64,000 nt of DNA from Zhengitettix transpicula (lineage: Eukaryota > Arthropoda > Insecta > Orthoptera > Tetrigidae): positions 237,200,101-237,264,100 of the forward strand of contig CM073590.1 of NCBI GenBank assembly GCA_037074705.1, in the 5' to 3' direction. The notes below the pieces were generated by a model that did no database searches, was not told the DNA's origin, and saw only the letters and a list, made by a program, of their open reading frames with translations. The translations under genes and the position numbers were made by a program. Below, piece after piece: positions 45,199 to 55,666 of this stretch (position 1 is its first letter; every line of letters begins with the position of its first letter).

Positions 45199-46229
45199 TG
45201 TAATGATTAAAATAAAATAAATAAATCAATTGATTGCCCCACGTTGGAGAAGCAAAATGTAATGATTAACTGGTATCTAATTAATTTAACAAATTAATTA
45301 AACGAAATTATTTCCATGAATTTAACTCAATAGTTTGTTTATGAATCAATTATATTTATTTTCATTTAAAGTGAAGGATTGCAAAATAATTACGACATTC
45401 TTTGAACTTTACAAGACAATTACTTTCATTCAGTTGAAAATTACAACATTTTTCTATGAGATTAATTACATTTAAAGTTTTTTAATGTTTATAGGTTTTA
45501 GAACTCTTTTCTCAGGGTCATTTATTTGGGACTTCTAAGTAAAGAAACAACCTTTTTATTTACGTTAACAATCAAATTCCGTTATAAACTAAGAAGTTAA
45601 ACAATCAAACAAGAACGAGAATGTGAAATCTGACGACTTTACCTTTAATTATCGTTTACAAAACTAGATTCAATTTGTTTGTACTTACAAAACACTGCTG
45701 CTACCAGGCTGAACTCTCTTGGGCTCGTGCTCACCTCACTATTCACACTAAAAGGCCATGAAATCACTGAATTTACACTTGATTAAATAAAAACACGGTC
45801 GTAACTTTCGAGTCTCTCCCATGGAACTGGAAACCTCTGCTCCTTCCGGATTATTAGGGATTATTAGCTGGACAGATTGTTACAAAATTGTCTCTCTGTG
45901 GAATTGATGACGGTCACGGTACTCGTACAAATTTTATTGTGGCGCTATTTATTAGGTTACTGCTTGTAACAGTTCGATGAGATTTGCTGTCCAAACTTTA
46001 TACTCAAATTTAATACTTGTAACCTTTCCGGCCAGATCTATATGCCTGCCACGCTGTTCGTTGTCCGCCTTTCAATTTCCGACTTCCACACCCGACTGAC
46101 TGTTTCAGAAAGCGCTCGCGGCCAAACAAAGCTCGCCTATGCATTGTCGTCTTTGAAAATTGTCCCGCTAACAATCCACCATAACTATCCAATTATTAAA
46201 ATCATTAATGGCCTCCAATTAGTATTACA
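45199..46229 (-). mobile_element. Solo LTR-like element, family B copy 3 (minus strand)
   Basis: A 1,031-bp block. Read on the minus strand it starts TGTAATACTAATTGG, very like the start of 6327-7393, and ends ATCATTACA. Shared landmarks in minus orientation are TTGTTAGCGGGACAATT (about 46160), GTAAGTACAAACAAATT (about 45685) and TGTAAACGATAATTAAAGG (about 45650). It is bordered by (AT)n tracts on both sides. A clean duplication cannot be read because the target is TA repeat. No coding region. Confidence 0.65.
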
Positions 46230-46231
46230 AT

Positions 46232-46265
<34 letters not shown>
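46230..46265. repeat. (AT)n microsatellite
   Basis: A TA run at the 5' end of the minus-strand family B copy. Confidence 0.95.
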
Positions 46266-46267
<2 letters not shown>

Positions 46268-47046
46268 TAGTTTGCATTGCTGTCAGACGAATCATTTACG
46301 CTATTGTTAAAATTAATAACGGTTCGAAAATCTGGCTGACGCCATTTTCTCTACCAACTTATGCTGTAGATAAAAAAAAATTGAAGTAGACCTCATAATT
46401 AAATCACAACAAATTTTTTGGAAAAAATATTAATATTTATAAACTTTTCTTCTTTTTTCGTTAACATTAAAAATCTTTATTTCCAAAACAGCAGCTTTCG
46501 AAGGAATATTCAACTGTTTAAAAAAACTTCAACCCTGAATGTTGTCACGTCTATAATTAATTATTTTGTGAGACCTACTATTTCGTGATATAAATATAAT
46601 GTAATAAGTTTAATTACCATTATAACAGACGTTATTAAAAAATACTTCATTTAAAGACGATTCTGTATATTTTTTGTAATTACAGCACGTTCTAGAAACA
46701 TAAAACAAACAGCTTGATACAAAAATACGTAGAAACAACGTTAATAAAATATTTATAAAACGCCTGTTATAATGGTTGTTTAATGTAGCTTATTAAATAA
46801 ACCTAAGTAAACTAGTATAAGTAGGTAATAGCTCTGAAGCTATTTTACTAATTAAATATGTTGTTATATTTCTCGGAATTCATTTTTTATTATGAAGTCG
46901 CTCTCTAAAAATAAAACTTAATAATTTTGACTGAGTCAACTCGGCTTGGGTCCTTCTTCGGATAATAGTGTTCAGAAACCACATTACAGAGGCTCAAGAC
47001 CTTTATGGATCATGTAAAGGTAATAATGTAAAAAAATAATAAGAAA
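46266..47046. other. AT-rich stretch, nothing recognised
   Basis: No credible frame or repeat. Confidence 0.5.
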
Positions 47047-47255
47047 GATAGCCAAATATAGACAAAAGAAGTGTTAATATAAACACCGCAAAACGTTTCA
47101 GGAAACCTTGTTCATTTCCTTAGGTGCAGAAAAAACGCAAGAGCCTAGTGAGACACAACTACACTAATATTTTTGTCAACTAATTGGTGCAGTCTAGGCT
47201 CTTGCGTTTTTGTTTTTTTTGCACCTGAAGAAAGGAACAAGGCTGCCTGAATTGT
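47047..47255. mobile_element. Repeat family H, copy 2, as a fold-back
   Basis: The left half matches 29205-29345 and 59385-59545 (ATATAAACACCGCAAAACG, GTGCAGAA, GAGCCTAGTGAGACACAAC). The right half is its inverted repeat. AAAAACGCAAGAGCCTAG (47131-47148) and its exact complement (47194-47211) pair over 18 bp with a 45-bp spacer. The arms extend imperfectly to about 47100 and 47255. Both arms carry CCTGAAGA/CCTAAGGA-type hammerhead-like strings (GGAAA...TTTCC stem on the left). Confidence 0.75.
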
Positions 47256-47410
47256 TTTTACTGTATTTGGCTAAATTTCTTATTATTAATTTTCAATCCG
47301 ACGTAAGTAAAACAATTAAATTTTAGAACTCATCAATGTTATAGCTGGATGGAATAAAACGAAGTACATATTTGGTTAAAACAATTTATTTAACTCTTGT
47401 CATATAACAC

Positions 47411-47450
47411 TTCGTATAAGGTTTCCACTTCCTAGTGGATCATATTCAGC
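47411..47450 (-). other. Hammerhead-like stem motif (TGAATATGAT form)
   Basis: Minus strand: GCTGAATATGAT, then a perfect hairpin CCACT-AGGA-AGTGG (47425-47438), then AAACC. It is the counterpart of 2688-2722 with a different stem sequence. Confidence 0.4.
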
Positions 47451-47799
47451 TCTATTTAAAAATGTTGACATCGGCAAAACTCCATTAGATCTTCTTAGTA
47501 TCACAGAGTTCAGAAACAAGGTGACAGAGGCTCAAACAATTAATGGATCATGGGAATTTAATATTTTTGCTAATACCCAGAATTGTCTTGGCGTCTTCAG
47601 AGGATGAATTAGCGGTCGTTTCAAGATGTAGACAATATCCGATAAAGCTAAGATTTTTTTTTTATTAATAATCATCTTTGCTTAAAATATTGTCTGTATT
47701 TGGATTATTTGAAATAGAAGCCTACGATGGCTTTACAAAGATTTATTAAAAAATTTATATGAAGGCGGGAATGCACTGTAGCATGGAGCCAACGCAACT

Positions 47800-47823
47800 C
47801 GAGTGACGTCATGTGACGTCATT
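47800..47823. promoter_or_regulatory. Tandem CRE-like palindromes
   Basis: Two TGACGTCA octamers at 47804-47811 and 47814-47821, separated by TG: 10 bp centre to centre, one helical turn. CREB/ATF-family dimers bind this palindrome in animals. No gene start is identifiable next to them. Confidence 0.5.
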
Positions 47824-48983
47824 CCACACTGGCACAGCGGCGCTCACGCACACGAATTGATTCATCGTGAACTACATTACCGCTAATCTGGTTAGCTTAG
47901 ACACTGTTACTGATTACATATAAATCAGAATATTGTCTCCTGAGAAACTGTCACTACAATCATACTCCCTCCAACGGAAACAAAAAAAAACTTATTTAAA
48001 GGGCCCCCGAACTCTAAACTTCGTCATAACTCCAAACGAAAGTCGTGTCTAGAGCCAGGGAAATATTTCAGGCCACCATGAAATAAAATATTATTATACA
48101 TTCTTCTTCTCTCTTCCGGTTGGAAATTTTACATGGACAAAAACAACGCAAGAGAGATTTCATGGAATTTATTTATTTTTTTCTCTCTCATTTTTTTTAT
48201 TTGTTACTGAGAGAGAACTCCATTCAAATGCAAATTGAGACGAGACCAAACACACACACACAATAGACATGTCAACGATTCCATAAACTATATTTACATT
48301 GTCACATTGTTTTTCCCCTTTACGCAGTGGGGAATTAACGTCTGTTGGTCACTTTTATGTCGCGAGTTATGACGACAAAATTAAAACCATACGCACTCTA
48401 AGAATAAACTTTATAGACTAGAAATAAAATAGAATATTGTTTCAAGGGGGGGAAAATAAAAAATTTTATGCTATAGAAATAAAACGAATTTATCATACAC
48501 TCGACAAAGACAGGACCTATTTAATAGTTTTGCCAATAAACTGTTGTCTCCTTTCGTAAATCACAAAATATCTGCAAGACCAGTAACTGGTAGTTGTTTC
48601 TAAAAACATCTACAGGCTGGAACAGTTTTAGACTGAGGTTATCTCCCTTCTTTTTACCCTTTGGTAATCACGTTCTGTCACAGTATTTTCTACCTGTGAC
48701 GTAGTTAATTGTTTTGTATACCGTGTGGAAAAGGTGGTTTATCAATGGTTTTCTTTTTCACTTTTATATAATCTTATACGCCACGCCTACTGAAACCGAC
48801 TTTGTCAGACAATCCTAATTCACTTAGGAAAACCAACTAATTTCCAAACTATTCTACCATATGTTCAAAGAAGGTAATATCCATGTTTAGAGTGGCGTAA
48901 TTTTTAAACACCTTGGTATCTGTTTGACAACAAATAAATGGCAACACTGCTTTAAATAAACAATAAATTCTTTTTAACATACA
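47824..48983. other. AT-rich stretch, nothing recognised
   Basis: No credible frame. A short (CA)n run lies at about 48252-48262. Confidence 0.5.
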
Positions 48984-49290
48984 TAGTGTAGTGACAAAAG
49001 CGGGATAAATTATTTTATTTTATTATCTTTGTATTTTTAATTTATTTAACGAAAGAAAATATCTTGAGTCTGACGAGGGTCAATGTTCGCTTCTCAGGTA
49101 TTCGCTAATACGAAAACAACCCCGAAGCCGCATTTCTTTGTACAGATTAAATAAAATGAGTGTCTGGGCTGGTCACAAGAGTTTAGTACGTTCAGACAAT
49201 ACGCTCCGCCAGATTGGCACCGTCGAGGCCGTGTCTTCCCACGGCCCTGAATTTGGCTATTTGCACCCCTAGAGGGCGTAACAAATTAAT
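48984..49290 (+). repeat. Repeat family C, copy 1
   Basis: About 300 bp matched at 58799-59095. Blocks in order are AGCGGGATAAATTA, ACGAAAGAAAATA, GGGTCAAT-TTCGCTTCTCAGG, CTTTGTAC-GATTAAA, GAGTGTCTGG, CGCTCCGCC, CTTCCCACG and TGCACCCCT-AG. It starts TGTAGTGAC and may end GGCGTAACA, so it may be an LTR, but no target duplication is evident. Confidence 0.75.
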
Positions 49291-49518
49291 ATATTAAGAT
49301 TAATGGTGCCACAAATCTAATTTCTATTGGATAAAAACAGAGGAATACAAGATCCCTGGGGGAGAGGGGAGGTTCGAAAGGCCAAGGTATTAAGGGAACT
49401 GGGAGGGCAAGCGGAAGTTAGTTGGATTTAGTTTAGGGAAAGTTAGTTTTATGATGCTATAAGTTAGTCTGTCAGTTATAAGTTACTTTTGGGGAAGTAA
49501 TGAAAAAGTTGAAATTTC
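49291..49518. other. Purine-biased linker between repeats
   Basis: About 230 bp with GGGAGAGGGGAGG-type purine runs and TTAGTT repeats. No gene or known element. Confidence 0.4.
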
Positions 49519-49773
49519 CTCTTCCGCCATCGGAAGGGCGTGGGACAAGTACCAAATGCCCGACCTACCTGATGCAAGTTTTTCTTGGGTTTTTTCCCTG
49601 CATCACTTTTAGGCGAATTGCCGGGAAGGATCCTTAAACCATAGCCCGGGGGCCCTAGTTAACCCTTGGCTACCTTCCTCTACCTTTCCACATCCTCCTT
49701 TTCACACCCTTTCCTATGCTATAAGAGGGGAGTTGCCACTATGTGGGTTACCCTATACATAACCTGTCTACAC
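49519..49773 (+). mobile_element. Family A retroposon, subfamily II, 5'-truncated
   Basis: Plus-strand 3' half of family A from CCATCGGAAGGGCGTGGG to the tail CATAACCTGTCTACACCTT. The tail replaces the usual GTAGCCTGTTGCCCTA and matches the alternative tails at 23958 and 24085. Mid-element blocks (GATGCAAGTTTTTCTTGGG, CATAGCCCGGGGGCCC) are well kept. Confidence 0.85.
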
Positions 49774-50525
49774 CTTCTTCTTCCTTCTGGAGATGGTGAT
49801 TGCGCTTTTGAGAAAATTATGGAGCGGCCCTGCTGACGATAACCTGTAGGCTAGCTGAGTGACCATTTTCCAGGAAATACGAGAGATTGCAGCGTCCGCC
49901 GGTGCCATCTGTAAAGTCTGCTGGACCTGCAAGAGGTAGTGTACCATCAATGTCGGTTCATTAAAGCAACATGACCACCGTATTTTGGCCCACCACAACC
50001 ACTGTCAGAAATGGGCCCTGTTTTAGTTTTGTTCCTTTTTATGTTTGCAAAATAGCCGTTGGTATTTAAATTGATAATGAGAGCAGGAATTAAGTGTTAG
50101 TTTTGTTAATAAAATATAACTGGTTAATAATGTTATTAATTTTTCCCCTGCAAAATAATTAAATATTTTGAGAGTTAAACAACAATTTAAAAATATGAAA
50201 AAATAACTAAGTAAAAAACCGTTATCTATGTAAAACATTACAGTAGTCAGAGTTCTATTATTTTTTAATTTATTAAATTTACAAATAAAGGGGTTTTAAT
50301 AATCTTATTAAAATTGTAATGATTTTAATTTAACAATTATAATTAATAAGTACGTTTTAATAATACTCAAACTCCTTAATATGAGTATCAAATTATTTAG
50401 CACTTTAATTGCTTTAAAACATAAATACACGGTAATTAATACCGTATTTCAATTTAAGTCCGTGTTATATGACGTTGCTAGAAACTATGATTCTCAGAAT
50501 GGTTGACTAATACTGAATTCTCTTT
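49774..50525. other. Stretch with one unrecognised minus-strand frame
   Basis: A 76-codon minus frame at 49768-49998 has fairly protein-like composition in a locally GC-richer segment, but it runs into the family A tail and has no family signature. The rest is AT-rich. Confidence 0.35.
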
Positions 50526-50579
50526 CATTTGATTTATTCCATTAATCCTCGATAGAGGAAATAAGACACGTCATTACAG
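50526..50579 (+). repeat. Repeat family G, copy 2
   Basis: CATTTGATTTATTCCATTAA, then CTCGATAGAGGAAATAAGA, then CGTCATTACAG. It corresponds to 24476-24534 but is not followed by family A here. Confidence 0.6.
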
Positions 50580-52768
50580 AAAATTATTAAATAATTAAAG
50601 GGAGCAAGAATTAATAAGAGTCAGAAGTTAACGTATCTCATAACTAAAAATCGGGACAAACTAATTTTTCCACCTTTCATATGTAAAACAAAATTATAAC
50701 ATTTTCATTTACTTAATAGGGTTTAAAAATATTAATACGACGTAAATAGTGACCAACTACAGTCGCTAAATGGCCTCTATGCTCTATTACGAAATAATTC
50801 TGAATTTTGGCGTATGGTTCCAAGAAAAAATAATTTCGGGGGTAATTAATACAACTTGAAATTGGTAGGAGCAATGTTTTATTGCGTGGCAAGGTCTATA
50901 ATTACCCATTGTTGACATATGACATCATGGCGATGTGAAGCACAGGTGCTGGAAAGGTGCTGTCGGCCCTCACGTTATCCGTTGATATTTCTAAATTAAC
51001 GTTTGCGTTCCGTCTGCAGTTGTCCCTAAATGTTTCTCTCTCGTCACGTCACGTCTACCCCCTTTCTACGACTTCTGCCATTCAAACTTTCGATTATCCA
51101 TCTTTACTTTCCCACTGACCTACACTGGAAATTTACTTTTTAATTATCCGATTTAAACTCTCACATAAACTTTAAAATTCTCAAACGCCTTTCAGGATCC
51201 GCATCAAACTCTGCTCCTTCAGATTTACAGTTGAAATAGCTACCCCCGAAAATATATTTTTCTTGCAACTAATATTTTAATTAGATGCTAGAATCCATAA
51301 TTACGGTTAGTAGTAGGGCATTGTGGCCATTTCGTGACTTTAGTTCGTTCCTAAAATAATCTTCTAGTTCTTAAAGTCGCAACTATGTCAACCACCACCC
51401 TTAATTGTTCACAAACATCGCGCATGTGCAACATTACCCTAAATAATTGTTTCTCGATTATCAATACTCTGTTTGGGCTTTCATGACACTACCCCCACAA
51501 TTAATAAGCTGCCGGTATTTGCAAATTCCATCATAAAAATATAAATTCCATATTAAATTCATATTATTTAAAATATGCAATATTAACATGTAGAATTCTG
51601 CATAGATAATTTAATATGAAACACACCCAGACAGATTGATCGATATTCTGCGTGGTGCATACAGAGAGATCCATCTGATATTTATTTTATCTCATCACTT
51701 TGTCTGCATCCAATTCCGAACAGTTGTATGTCCAGTACAGTAGTGACACCCTTTATTTAACGTTTTAATCCCGCCCCAAAGTATTGTGTTTGTCAGTTGC
51801 GTCGGCTAACGATTTCCTTTCGAAGTCGTTCCACTTTGCGGCAGGAATTTACTTTGGTCGTATTTTTTTCTCTGAACGACTAACAGGATGAATGGTTCCC
51901 CCAACTGGGAAAAGAATGGACGTCGTCCCACCCCCATGAAGGAAACACGAGAAAATCTCTTTTCTGTGTGTACGGAATATTTTACAAGGTTCTTCTCTTT
52001 CCCAGGGTTTAACACCACATTACTTCGGAGAGTTGTTAAAGTTGCAAATGCTTAAAAGTTTGTTTTTTTTGAACACCGCACGCGATTCTGAGTGCTTTTG
52101 ACCGCTTATTTTTCTCTCACTCCTCCCCCCCCCCTTGAACTTGAGGTGTTTCTACTAACTTATAATACCAAGTTAAATTTATATTCTGTATAAGTTCTTT
52201 GTCGGCTTGAAACTCCTTCCGGTGATCAAAGGTTTCCTTAAGGTAAGGATTACAATTTTCCCCTTCTGACGTCCGCATAAATACAATTTTTTAAAGTCAT
52301 AACAACGCATCTTAACTATTCTAATATATATATATCTACAATACCCTACAAAATTCTCTGATTGACGAACAACCGTCTTTCAAGTTACTCAAAATATGCT
52401 ATTTAAAATATAATTTTTACTTTCAGCCCATATTTGGGTTATTATAACTTTCAAAATTTACTAACGTATTTCAATTTATTTTATTTCTCTTTAGAGCGTG
52501 TCTGCTTGTATCTAATTCTTTTGGTATTTAAATCACATTTTTATCTCAATAATTCTTTTAATCAAATCGTCGATTTTTTTGGTTGTACAACTGTAGAGCC
52601 ATAATGTAATAATAAAATTTTATGTACTACATTTTTGTGGACATTTTTACTTACGTGACTTGGAAAATTTTACCATGGTTACAAAATATTTTATCATCCT
52701 TCCATTGGTAAAGAGTATTTTAAATTAAAAATAAATCATTTAGGTTACACAACCTTGGTGCAAAATTT
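50580..52768. other. AT-rich stretch, nothing recognised
   Basis: No gene or repeat recognised. Poly-C of 7-9 lies at about 52127-52135. Confidence 0.5.
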
Positions 52769-53262
52769 TACATGAGGGTAATCCACATGGTGGCAACTCC
52801 CCTTTAATAGCATAGGACGTGATCTGAAAGGGGGGGATTCGGAAGGGTAGACGAAGGTAGCCAAGGGTTGACTAGGGCCCCCGGGCTATAGTTTAACGAT
52901 CCAACCCGGAATTCGTCTAAAAGTAATGCAGGGAAAACCCTATAAAAACCTGCATCAGGTAGGTCGGGCATTGGGTACTTGTCCCACGCCCTTCCGATAG
53001 CGGGAGAAGAGTATGCTGTGGGGACCAAGCATTTCCTTCTGCGTACCTCGACCAGTTTAGGAGCCAGCTGGCCGACTGTTCCAATGGGAACAGAGAACAA
53101 CTCTTACCGTATGCCCCTACACCTCTCAAAACAGGCCGAGGTGCCTCGGCTTGTGGGAACCTTAGTTCAAAAACGGAGAGGAAAAGGCATCCCCAAAGGT
53201 AGGCCCTTCGTGTCTCTCCTACATGGTTCTGCCTGCGAGATAATATCCCTCGCAGGTATTGC
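52769..53262 (-). mobile_element. Family A retroposon, near full length
   Basis: Minus-strand copy from ACATGAGGGTAATCC to CCCTCGCAGGTATTGC. The hairpin is CTGTTCC-AATG-GGAACAG (53076-53093), the same compensated variant as 37360-37377. It has one CTCGCAGG hairpin; the second is lost. A short internal deletion removes the GGTCTGTGACCCCGGAAC block present in other copies. Confidence 0.88.
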
Positions 53263-53599
53263 TTCGAGCGAGCTTTACTACTATGGCTGCTGAAATATTT
53301 TCAAGTTTCCTTACTGCAAACGACACTACTGGAAAAATAGTAATGTCCGAACAACATTTGACTGCAATGATTTTGAGAGCGCACAGCGGGAACATCCGAC
53401 ATAATTCTGAGGGACCAAAGATATCTCTCGACGTGGCAACGCAGCCTTCCCCCTCCCTGTGCACCTTAGAGAGGAACCAGGAGAGACGGGTCCCACTCCG
53501 TATGCAGCTCTAGTCAAGGCAATAAAGGTCCACAATAAAGTCTCGCCCAAGCAACCACGTGTTATCTCCTTTGGTAGCACGAAGCACGAGTTCCTCAAA
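53263..53599. other. GC-elevated stretch with overlapping frames
   Basis: Several overlapping frames on both strands (53259-53513 plus, 53326-53598 minus) are open at once. None shows a family motif. I leave it unassigned. Confidence 0.35.
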
Positions 53600-53835
53600 A
53601 TTCCTTGTCTTCAACGTGGAAAAATGATGTTATGGAGAAGAAGACTATGATTAAAAGGAACAACAAAATTTAGAGTAGTTGGATAAAAAAAAGACTAAAG
53701 CAACGTGAGCTATTTTTTATTTTATCACCTGACTTTTTCTGTCAATTAACGACGTCTTTGACTACTTATTACAGTTTTTACATTGAGTTTTATATCTCAT
53801 AATTTTAAATTTTTTAGTTTTTGTAAATGAATTCT
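53600..53835 (+). repeat. Direct duplication K, left copy
   Basis: ATTCCTTGTCTTCAACGTGG, then TATGGAGAAGAAGACTATGA, GGATAAAAAAAAGACTAAAG and TAACGACGTCTTTGACTA recur in diverged form at 54149-54385, about 550 bp away in the same orientation. Confidence 0.75.
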
Positions 53836-54148
53836 GGATCATGAATTTTCTGAAGAAAACAAAAATCCACCGATCGATTCAGATGTTGATTAGGTGGAGA
53901 CAATCGACGAATTAACATTTTAATTTGGAAAAATTGTACAAAAGAATCTAGAAATACTGAAATAACAAATTTAATGGACGAAGGTTGTCCAATAAAGAAC
54001 ACTTATAATTCTTAAAATCATACGTAAATTTTACTAGTTGAATAGGTTTACATAGGGTTTTAATTATTTGAGGGAGCGTAACTAAAATGGTTGCTCTGGA
54101 AGCTGAAGTATTTTGATTGTGAGAGTGACGAGCGGAAAAATCCGGCAT

Positions 54149-54385
54149 AATTCCTTCTCTTGAATGTGAAAAAATTATTTTATGGAGAAAAAATACTATG
54201 ATTAAAAGTAACAACAAAATTTACAGTAATTAGATAAAAAAAAGAGTAATCACCTGACGAAAGCAACATGAGTTATTTTTTTTATTTAATCACCTAATTT
54301 TTTTCTTTTAATTAACTACGTCTTCGACTAATTAGTATACTTTTAACATTGACTTTTTTGAGCATGTGTGAATGAATTTTCTTTT
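54149..54385 (+). repeat. Direct duplication K, right copy
   Basis: Counterpart of 53600-53835 with small indels, including TAATCACCTGACG inserted before AAAGCAACATGAG. The similarity fades beyond a GAATGAATTTTC string. Confidence 0.75.
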
Positions 54386-54563
54386 AAAAAAAATATGATC
54401 ATCCATTACAGAAAAACCTCCGTATGTTTATAGTTAACTGTGTGGGTTGTCCGAGGACAGTTGTAGACTGTATAACTTTGTAACTCTCGGAATATCGACT
54501 GATTTTCTATTCCCTGAAGGGGGCCGCAGGTGATGGGCAGGGGTACGTTGAGGCTGATTTGGT

Positions 54564-54566
<3 letters not shown>

Positions 54567-54595
<29 letters not shown>
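54567..54595. repeat. (CA)n microsatellite
   Basis: A pure CA run. The His-Thr and Cys-Val repeats in overlapping frames come from it. Confidence 0.95.
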
Positions 54596-54597
<2 letters not shown>

Positions 54598-55461
54598 TGG
54601 ACGCACCGAAGCCTGCCTGACCCAAAAAGGAGAGAGGAAAGAGGGAACTTACTTTAACTCGAGTGGAAAAATTTCGAGGCCTGGTATTAGCGTGGAGGCT
54701 TCGACCCACGCAATCAGAACTGGCCCTCGCGGAAATAAAGTAAATTACAGCGGACACAAGGGGAGGAGAAACGGGAGAGCCCCACGCAGATGAATTGGAG
54801 AGAGACGTGGTTGAAATCGGTGCGGTGGAGGGGGAGGGAGAGGGGAACCTGAAACGTTCATTATATAAACTCGAATGATGGAGAAAATAAGTCATGAATC
54901 GTGAATTTTTTTTTCTAATTTAACAGCGATTAAAATTTTACAAACATATTCTAAAAATCTACGTTTGTTCTTCCCTGCAGATCATTATAGGTACTTGTTT
55001 CATAGCTTCAGGATCTTGAACTCCTTACTTATGGACAGAAACCTGGAAATCAGAGAATCATCCAGGGCTTATTCCTTAAAAGTCTGACAATTACCTGTAT
55101 GTGACTATGAAAATTCCTCTATTCATAAATGTGATAGGACTGGAAAACAAAATGGAAAATTTTTGACACTGTCCGTATCAGTCCGAAGCGAAGAGGTAAT
55201 AGAATCTATTGGGCCTTAAGGATACGCCAAATTGTTTTACATAGCTCTTAAACTAACTCTAACCGATCCAGAAAAACTTTCTTTGCTGATAAAAAAAAAG
55301 GAAGTAGTCCATCCAGGACAGCGAAGAATGTACTGAGACGGTATATTTCTGATGTTGGATCTTTGGGGTTTAGAAATGTCGTAGGCGAAATCTGTAATAT
55401 AAAGAGGAATAAAAAAGAGCTATAATTTAGAAGAACCAATATGTGAAACAGTAAAATAATT
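54596..55461. other. Unassigned stretch
   Basis: A GC/GA-richer segment to about 54850, then AT-rich. No gene recognised; frames through the CA repeat are rejected. Confidence 0.4.
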
Positions 55462-55666
55462 TGACCATTGGAACAATCGGCCAACTCCCTCCAAAGGCAT
55501 GGAGTGGAGAATGCATCATTTTCATAGTCATCTCTGGTCATCGGAACAACGTGGGACAAGTACCGAGAGCCCGGAGTACCCTGATGCAGGTTTCTGTTGG
55601 TTTTTTCTTTCATCACATTTAGCCCCTGGGTTCCCAGTTAACCTTTGGCTACCTTTCTCTCCCTTA
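55462..55666 (+). mobile_element. Family A retroposon, old divergent fragment
   Basis: Begins TTGACCATTGGAACAATCGG, at the family hairpin, whose left arm is now destroyed. It continues through CGTGGGACAAGTACC, CTGATGCAGGTTT and GTTAACCTTTGGCTACC. Several deletions mark it as one of the oldest copies here. Confidence 0.75.

Noticed and set aside
49768..49998. 76-codon minus frame with fairly protein-like residues
   Set aside because: Runs into the family A tail, has no known motif and no clear splice sites.
53259..53598. Overlapping plus and minus frames after a family A copy
   Set aside because: Several frames open together; no family signature; the start lies at the retroposon edge.
54434..54895. 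153-codon minus frame with Cys-Val repeats
   Set aside because: Built on the (CA)n microsatellite.
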